From positions 1 to 20,093 of the IMG/VR virus record IMGVR_UViG_3300025687_000445: DNA of 20,093 bases. One strand, written 5' to 3'. The number at the start of each line of letters is the position of its first letter. Position 1 is the stretch's first letter. Made by a program: the position numbers and the translations under genes. This DNA comes from a virus. Shown in pieces: positions 16,488 through 20,093 of the stretch. The notes below the pieces were generated by a model, which was given only the letters and a program-made list of their open reading frames with translations, was not told the origin of the DNA and searched no databases.

Positions 16488-17546
16488 TTAGAAAGTCACT
16501 ACGTTATTATAGGACACTTCTGGTTCCATCCCTAGGAATTCCAAGATGTACTTTATACCCTTGTCCAAAAAGGATTTCACTTCATTCCAAATCTTCATCA
16601 CAAAACCTTTTAGTTTATCGTAGATACCGATCAGAACATCCTTTATTTTTCCTTCACTTAGAGTTGGTGCCTGTCTTTCCAATTCGGAGAATTCCTCATC
16701 CATCTTGTTCACTATCAGAGCAACAACAGACCAAAATCTATATCTTCCAGTCTTCTTTCCGCCATGCTTCTCCGAAGTTGTCTTGAACCTCACCGTGACA
16801 TTCGCTTGTGATGCCACATTGGAAACAAAACTTTGATTGTCTATGTTGTAATACTTTACTTTATTGCCCTTGTCGTCCACCGACAGGACTTTGGATGCTC
16901 TAGCAAGACTCTTCGTGCCAAACTTCACATCCCCACTCATAGCTTCATGCACGAAATAATTCGCGAAGTTCGGGTTTGATTCGAATGTCTCTCTCATCAA
17001 TGTCTGCAACACCTTGTGTGCTGAATTGGCAGCCATCACCACTCTGTCCTTGCCCTTTTTTATCTCTCCGGCTAGAGGACCAGCTGCCACAGAAGCGGGA
17101 GCGAGATTGCTTATCTGAGTCTCTATTTCCGCCAACATCTTTCTTTTTGCACCGCGAATCTTGTTTGCTGCAGCGTAGAATGTAGCAAGAGATTCATTGA
17201 CCCCACCACCCATCAATTGGGATGCTCCCATCTTCACGGAAACCCTGTCCCTCCCAAGAAGAATATCTGTCTTGGGAGTTCTCGTCGAGCCGGGAACACT
17301 TTCGGGAGCCCATATCTCCGCCCATTCAGCTGTGACTGGAAAATTTTCCTGACCCAAACTTTTTGCCGGGCCCTTCACATTGTAACCACTCTCCAAAGCA
17401 TCACGAATCTTTTTTCCCACACTTATTGGAATACTTACCGGACTTCGGGTCTTTCCTTCGAAAGCCGCGATTATCACGTGCTCCATCTCTTCTCCGCGCG
17501 ATCTGGCTTGCTCTGTAAGCGAAATGTGGGATTTGAATGATCTCAA
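16488..17546 (-). CDS. 352-residue protein, possible PD-(D/E)XK-like core, possible virion protein
   Basis: The product starts at a TTG with GGAGG seven bases upstream. Residues 94-108 (KTDILLGRDRVSVKMG region) give Asp, a short hairpin, then V-S-V-K. Together with an earlier helix EHVIIAAFEGK, this fits the D-x(n)-(E/S)-x-K strand pattern of PD-(D/E)XK nucleases. The MRSFKSHISLTE start resembles T4 capsid-targeting leaders but would need cleavage before Gln. A coiled C-terminal helix region (YDKLKGFVMKIWNEVKSFLDKG) ends the protein. Nuclease activity is only inferred. A late-type promoter CATAAATA lies about 33 bases upstream. Confidence 0.75.
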   Translation of the reverse strand: MRSFKSHISLTEQARSRGEEMEHVIIAAFEGKTRSPVSIPISVGKKIRDALESGYNVKGPAKSLGQENFPVTAEWAEIWAPESVPGSTRTPKTDILLGRDRVSVKMGASQLMGGGVNESLATFYAAANKIRGAKRKMLAEIETQISNLAPASVAAGPLAGEIKKGKDRVVMAANSAHKVLQTLMRETFESNPNFANYFVHEAMSGDVKFGTKSLARASKVLSVDDKGNKVKYYNIDNQSFVSNVASQANVTVRFKTTSEKHGGKKTGRYRFWSVVALIVNKMDEEFSELERQAPTLSEGKIKDVLIGIYDKLKGFVMKIWNEVKSFLDKGIKYILEFLGMEPEVSYNNVVTF

Positions 17547-17578
17547 GGAAAAACCTCCGAAAGCAATAGAAGCATTCG

Positions 17579-17586
17579 TATTTATG
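17579..17586 (-). promoter_or_regulatory. Late-type promoter, CATAAATA
   Basis: CATAAATA on the minus strand lies about 33 bases upstream of the TTG start of the 352-residue protein, between it and the preceding stop. It differs from consensus only in the first base. Confidence 0.5.
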
Positions 17587-17594
17587 GTTCTTAG

Positions 17595-17792
17595 TCATTC
17601 GATGTCCGAATTTTCTATTGAACTCAGAAAAACCCGAAAACTTATATCTGGGTGTTCGTCTCTGGGATACATCTCATATACCTTACACTGCGCTCCAACC
17701 ACAGAATCAGAAAAGACCAACTCCTCTCTCCAAGTCCCATCCATCTTTCCGATAGCAAAAAGATATTTGTTTTGAATCTTGGTTTTCGGCAT
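17595..17792 (-). CDS. Unknown 65-residue protein
   Basis: Not recognised. The product has several strand-like segments (KYLFAIGKMDGTWREELVF, then VVGAQCKVYEMYPR, then DISFRVFLSSI). It looks like a small beta-rich domain. The start at 17792 has GGAG about eight bases upstream. Other frames over the same bases lack a ribosome binding site and read as shadows. Confidence 0.7.
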   Translation of the reverse strand: MPKTKIQNKYLFAIGKMDGTWREELVFSDSVVGAQCKVYEMYPRDEHPDISFRVFLSSIENSDIE

Positions 17793-17821
17793 TCATCCTT
17801 CTCCTTCTTTGAAATGCAAAT

Positions 17822-17862
17822 GAAAAAAAGATCCACTTGCACCACAGGTGCAGCAGATCTTT
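17822..17862 (-). terminator. Terminator after the 57-residue gene
   Basis: AAAGATC and GATCTTT form the outer stem and GCACC/GGTGC, with a TGT loop, the inner stem; TTTTTTTC follows on the minus strand. The plus strand also has a T-rich flank, so it may work in both directions. Confidence 0.7.
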
Positions 17863-17906
17863 ATTGTTTTTTGTAATATCGAGAATGGTTCTTTCTCCAC
17901 TCGAAA

Positions 17907-18080
17907 TCACTTGTTCTTTTGTTTGTTTTCCTTTACTCCCTTTTCGTCTCCGTGTATCAATCTAGGATCCATGATTCGATTCTTGTTGGGATCAATCGTG
18001 TTGTCAACCAATCCCATCTTCTTAGCCATCATCCTCTGAAATTCTTGTCTTTTCAGTCTACTCGCTAATTCTTCGTTCAT
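17907..18080 (-). CDS. Small basic 57-residue protein
   Basis: The product starts MNEELASRLKRQEFQRMMAKK and continues GLVDNTIDPNKNRIMDPRL before a lysine-rich tail. It is hydrophilic and basic at the end, and no family is recognised. The start has GGAG about seven bases upstream, a late-type AATAAATA lies about 26 bases further up, and a terminator follows. These signals support a real gene despite its small size. Confidence 0.7.
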   Translation of the reverse strand: MNEELASRLKRQEFQRMMAKKMGLVDNTIDPNKNRIMDPRLIHGDEKGVKENKQKNK

Positions 18081-18105
18081 TTTTATTCTCCATTACACTC
18101 AGTGG

Positions 18106-18113
18106 TATTTATT
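18106..18113 (-). promoter_or_regulatory. Late-type promoter, AATAAATA
   Basis: On the minus strand, in the short divergent gap between the small gene at 18080 and the plus-strand gene at 18130. It differs from TATAAATA only in the first base. A CTAAATAT just upstream of the plus-strand gene could serve that direction. Confidence 0.5.
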
Positions 18114-18129
18114 CATCTAAATATATTGC

Positions 18130-18699
18130 ATGAAGAGATGGATTCGAAAAAGTTTTCTGTATCGATGGATCGCGAAATTTCTCACTTGGTTCGGGGACAT
18201 TCGTGTTGACTTCGATCCACCTGCTACAAGAGCTCGTCATTTTCGAAAACTATTGAAACTAGCTGAGCCAGGAGATGTGATTTGCCGCAAATATGATTGT
18301 TATGTGGATTCGGTGTTCATCGAAGGGGAATACACACACTCAGGAATACTAACCCACAAGGATAAAGTGACACACTCCATAGCCGAAGGAGTCGTGAGTC
18401 ACGATGTATTGGACTTTGTTTTGGACACCGAAGGGTTCATTCTTCTTCGCCCAAAATACAACAGCGAGCAGAATGTCATAAATTCCACGAAGTTCGCAGA
18501 GAATCAAATAGGAAAACCATATGATTTTCTTTTTGACATGCGAGAAAAAGATTCATTCTATTGCCACGAGCTCACTGCTGGAGCGTTGGGAGCAGGAAAC
18601 CTCAAAGTGACACCAAAGAAAAGCATCATCTACGCATCCGACATCTTTCCACTGTGCAATGTGGTGTATGAATCGGATAAGGATTTTTTCGACGATTAG
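18130..18699 (+). CDS. YiiX-like permuted NlpC/P60 cysteine hydrolase
   Basis: The 189-residue protein shows the permuted NlpC/P60 order. LAEPGDVICRK comes first (44-54), then EYTHSGIL with the His at 70. Next are FILLRPKYN (103-111) and QIGKPYDFLF (126-135), and the Cys at 145 in SFYCHELTAGAL. YiiX-like enzymes are thought to cleave amide or acyl bonds in envelope or lipid-linked substrates. It is the only plus-strand gene and meets the next gene stop to stop, with overlapping stop codons (TTAG). The basic N-terminal 40 residues precede the domain. No ribosome binding site is visible, and a late-type A/T-rich stretch abuts the start. Confidence 0.85.
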   Translation: MKRWIRKSFLYRWIAKFLTWFGDIRVDFDPPATRARHFRKLLKLAEPGDVICRKYDCYVDSVFIEGEYTHSGILTHKDKVTHSIAEGVVSHDVLDFVLDTEGFILLRPKYNSEQNVINSTKFAENQIGKPYDFLFDMREKDSFYCHELTAGALGAGNLKVTPKKSIIYASDIFPLCNVVYESDKDFFDD

Positions 18700-18881
18700 G
18701 AACTGAGAACTTCCTCGTCCTCGAATGACACGGTGATGCTCATCCCCAAAGTAGAAGCATGTTCCTTGACATATTCGTCCATGTCGAAATGCTCGTCCAT
18801 GTACTCCGGCAATTCAAGAAACCTGCAACCTTCGAACGGCATGTAGTGAATTCCATCTGGCGCTACGATCAAGTATCTCAT
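18696..18881 (-). CDS. Unknown acidic 61-residue protein
   Basis: Not recognised. The product starts MRYLIVAPDGIHYMPFEGCRF, has an acidic helix (YMDEHFDMDEYVKEHASTLG) and ends with a strand (SITVSFEDEEV). The ATG at 18881 has GGAG eight bases upstream. A host-type promoter precedes it, and it ends convergently with the YiiX-like gene with overlapping stop codons. Confidence 0.7.
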   Translation of the reverse strand: MRYLIVAPDGIHYMPFEGCRFLELPEYMDEHFDMDEYVKEHASTLGMSITVSFEDEEVLSS

Positions 18882-18906
18882 GTGTGTCTCCAAAAGAGTT
18901 GCAGTA

Positions 18907-18935
18907 AGTTTAACACACGAACCGAGGGAAGTCAA
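18907..18935 (-). promoter_or_regulatory. Host-type promoter, weaker than the others
   Basis: TTGACT (18930-18935), a 17-base spacer and TAAACT (18907-18912) on the minus strand, about 26 bases upstream of the gene at 18881. A second TTGACA just upstream contains the rfbC stop codon but has no -10 at fitting distance. Confidence 0.45.
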
Positions 18936-18942
18936 ACTCTTG

Positions 18943-19521
18943 TCAAATAAAAAATTGAAGGAAGGAAGATTCCTCGTCTTCGACTAGATCCAAAGTAAAT
19001 CCCTTCGAATCCTTCTCTGAAAGAATTGGTTGAACATCTTTCGGAATGGGCCACTCGACACCCACCTTATCGTCATTCCAAGCAAGAGTCCTTTCTGCTT
19101 CCTGAATGTACCTACCGGAGCATTTGTAGGAAAATTCAGCCACATCGGAGAGAACAAGGAAACCATGACCGAATCCTGGAGGGATCCATAGCATGGAGCG
19201 ATTGCTTTCCGAGATCACTTCTCCATGCCATTTTCCGAATGTCTTCGACAGTGGCCGAAGATCGACTGCGACATCGTACACAGCTCCTCTCACCACATGA
19301 ACCAATTTGCCTTGGGAATACTGCCCACTTTGATAATGGATTCCCCGAAGAACGTTCTTCTTGGACACACTGAAGTTGTCTTGTGTGAACTTTTCCTTGA
19401 TTCCAATTCTCTCCATCTCACTCAAGTTCCATTTCACCGAGAATTCACCCCTATCGTCCGAATACACTTTGGGGATCAACCTCAAGACACCACTCAAACT
19501 TGTTTGTTCCACCTTGAACAT
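18943..19521 (-). CDS. rfbC: dTDP-4-dehydrorhamnose 3,5-epimerase
   Basis: The 192-residue product has the RmlC cupin signatures. VLRGIHYQ (57-64) holds the catalytic His62, and GKLVHVVRGAVYDVAVDLR follows (71-89). IPPGFGHGFLVLSD comes next (113-126), then the FSYKCSGRY with Tyr132, and WNDDKVGVEWP near 148-158. The enzyme epimerises C3 and C5 of dTDP-4-keto-6-deoxyglucose. The start is ATG at 19521, overlapping the rfbA stop; a GTG one codon earlier is possible. rfbB and rfbD are not in this window and could lie upstream or be supplied by the host. Confidence 0.94.
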   Translation of the reverse strand: MFKVEQTSLSGVLRLIPKVYSDDRGEFSVKWNLSEMERIGIKEKFTQDNFSVSKKNVLRGIHYQSGQYSQGKLVHVVRGAVYDVAVDLRPLSKTFGKWHGEVISESNRSMLWIPPGFGHGFLVLSDVAEFSYKCSGRYIQEAERTLAWNDDKVGVEWPIPKDVQPILSEKDSKGFTLDLVEDEESSFLQFFI

Positions 19522-20093
19522 CACTTTCGATTTCCTTTCTCTGCAATTGGTTCTTTACCGTCACAGATGGCCTTGAGTGCGGAAATTCTTCCACCCATTT
19601 GCTTTTCGGTGGCATCGATCCATTCAGGAACCAAAGTTACTGCATTCGAGGGTGAAACCCTACGGGGGGAGAAGTTGCAATTGGATATTTCCTTGAATTC
19701 CTTTCCGTTGATCCATCCTTTTCGGAAAGCAGTTTCCTCCGGTGAACCCAATGTGATTCCCTGACGAACCTGTATGGTCCGAACGAATTCGGAAGCAGAC
19801 AAAAGAAAGTCGTGGGTTCCAGTGTCGAGCCAAGCATCGCCTCTGCCGAACCTCTTCACTGAAAGCATTCCTCTCTTCATGTACTCCCTATTCACATCCG
19901 TGATCTCCAGTTCACCACGGGAAGAAGGCTTGAGGGTGTTTGCTATCCTCGACGCTTCCGAATCGAAGAGATACAACCCCGTGACCGCCAAATTCGAAAC
20001 GAATTCCTTGGGTTTTTCGATGATCGATTTCGGGGATCCCTTCCTGTCCAACACCACCACTCCATATGAACTTGGGTTGCTCACTTCATATGA
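19521..20093 (-). CDS. rfbA: Glucose-1-phosphate thymidylyltransferase, C-terminal part, cut by window edge
   Basis: The frame is open to the window end, so the start lies outside. The visible 190 residues carry the C-terminal RmlA signatures: YGVVVLDRKG, then IIEKPKEFVSNLAVTGLYLFD, then RGELEITDVNREYM, then the GRGDAWLDTGTHDFLLSAS block, and a final AFRKGWI. RmlA makes dTDP-glucose from glucose-1-phosphate and dTTP, the first step to dTDP-rhamnose. After AFRKGWI, about 60 residues follow that do not look like the usual short end (for example SPRRVSPSNAVTLVPEWIDA). This may be a fused or extended domain. The nucleotide-binding N-terminus is outside the window. Confidence 0.93.
   Translation of the reverse strand, partial: SYEVSNPSSYGVVVLDRKGSPKSIIEKPKEFVSNLAVTGLYLFDSEASRIANTLKPSSRGELEITDVNREYMKRGMLSVKRFGRGDAWLDTGTHDFLLSASEFVRTIQVRQGITLGSPEETAFRKGWINGKEFKEISNCNFSPRRVSPSNAVTLVPEWIDATEKQMGGRISALKAICDGKEPIAEKGNRK

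Noticed and set aside
1-20093. CRISPR arrays, insertion sequences, integrase or attachment sites
   Set aside because: No regular direct repeats, transposase or recombinase motifs, or tRNA-flanking duplications were seen.

Overview
The window looks like part of a large, lytic, T4-like myovirus genome, on the marine or cyanophage-like branch or a relative of it. It is gene-dense and almost entirely transcribed from the minus strand. Several pairs share ATGA stop/start overlaps, many small genes have strong GGAG-type ribosome binding sites, and there are scattered tRNA genes and T4-type late promoter motifs (TATAAATA or close variants). The host cannot be named. None of the seven tRNA genes encodes its CCA end, so the host must supply CCA addition.

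Layout, read in the direction of transcription (from 20093 down to 1). Two sugar-nucleotide genes come first: rfbA (partial, cut by the window edge) and rfbC of the dTDP-rhamnose pathway. A small acidic gene follows, then the only plus-strand gene, a YiiX/NlpC-P60-like cysteine hydrolase at 18130-18699. Next are two small genes and a 352-residue protein with a possible PD-(D/E)XK-like core. A host-type promoter then precedes a secreted, lysozyme-like protein. From about 15.9 to 12.1 kb there is an accessory block of small unknown genes. It includes a 56-residue protein that is 64% Asp/Glu, two small membrane proteins, a DksA/TraR-type zinc finger and tRNA-Ile. DUF4385, a DNA methyltransferase with an SPPY motif, a two-helix membrane protein, tRNA-Val and tRNA-Asn follow. 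They lead into a GNAT acetyltransferase, a short archaeal-size PurA, tRNA-Ser and a ParB-like small protein. A second host-type promoter starts tRNA-Gly, tRNA-Glu and a one-helix membrane protein. Then come an RMF-like protein, a helical protein, a 398-residue protein with a T4-type capsid-targeting leader, three small genes, and Hsp20.

The last 4 kb is the core replication cluster in T4 order: promoter, tRNA-Thr, gp45 sliding clamp, gp44 and gp62 clamp loader, regA translational repressor, and the start of dut. Two extra genes are inserted, one between gp45 and gp44 and one between gp44 and gp62.

The genes suggest a phage that builds its own replisome, tops up nucleotides (dUTPase, PurA) and translation (tRNAs, RMF-like factor), modifies DNA, and carries a heat-shock chaperone. 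The strongest unusual signals are a ROSE-like RNA thermometer fold over the hsp20 ribosome binding site, and two tRNAs with Thr and Asn anticodons on long-variable-arm scaffolds. Others are capsid-targeting leaders on proteins of unknown function, the short PurA, and a set of host-type promoters with a uniform 16-bp spacer. No stretch above 300 bases lacks a gene. All of this is read by eye; no database search was run.
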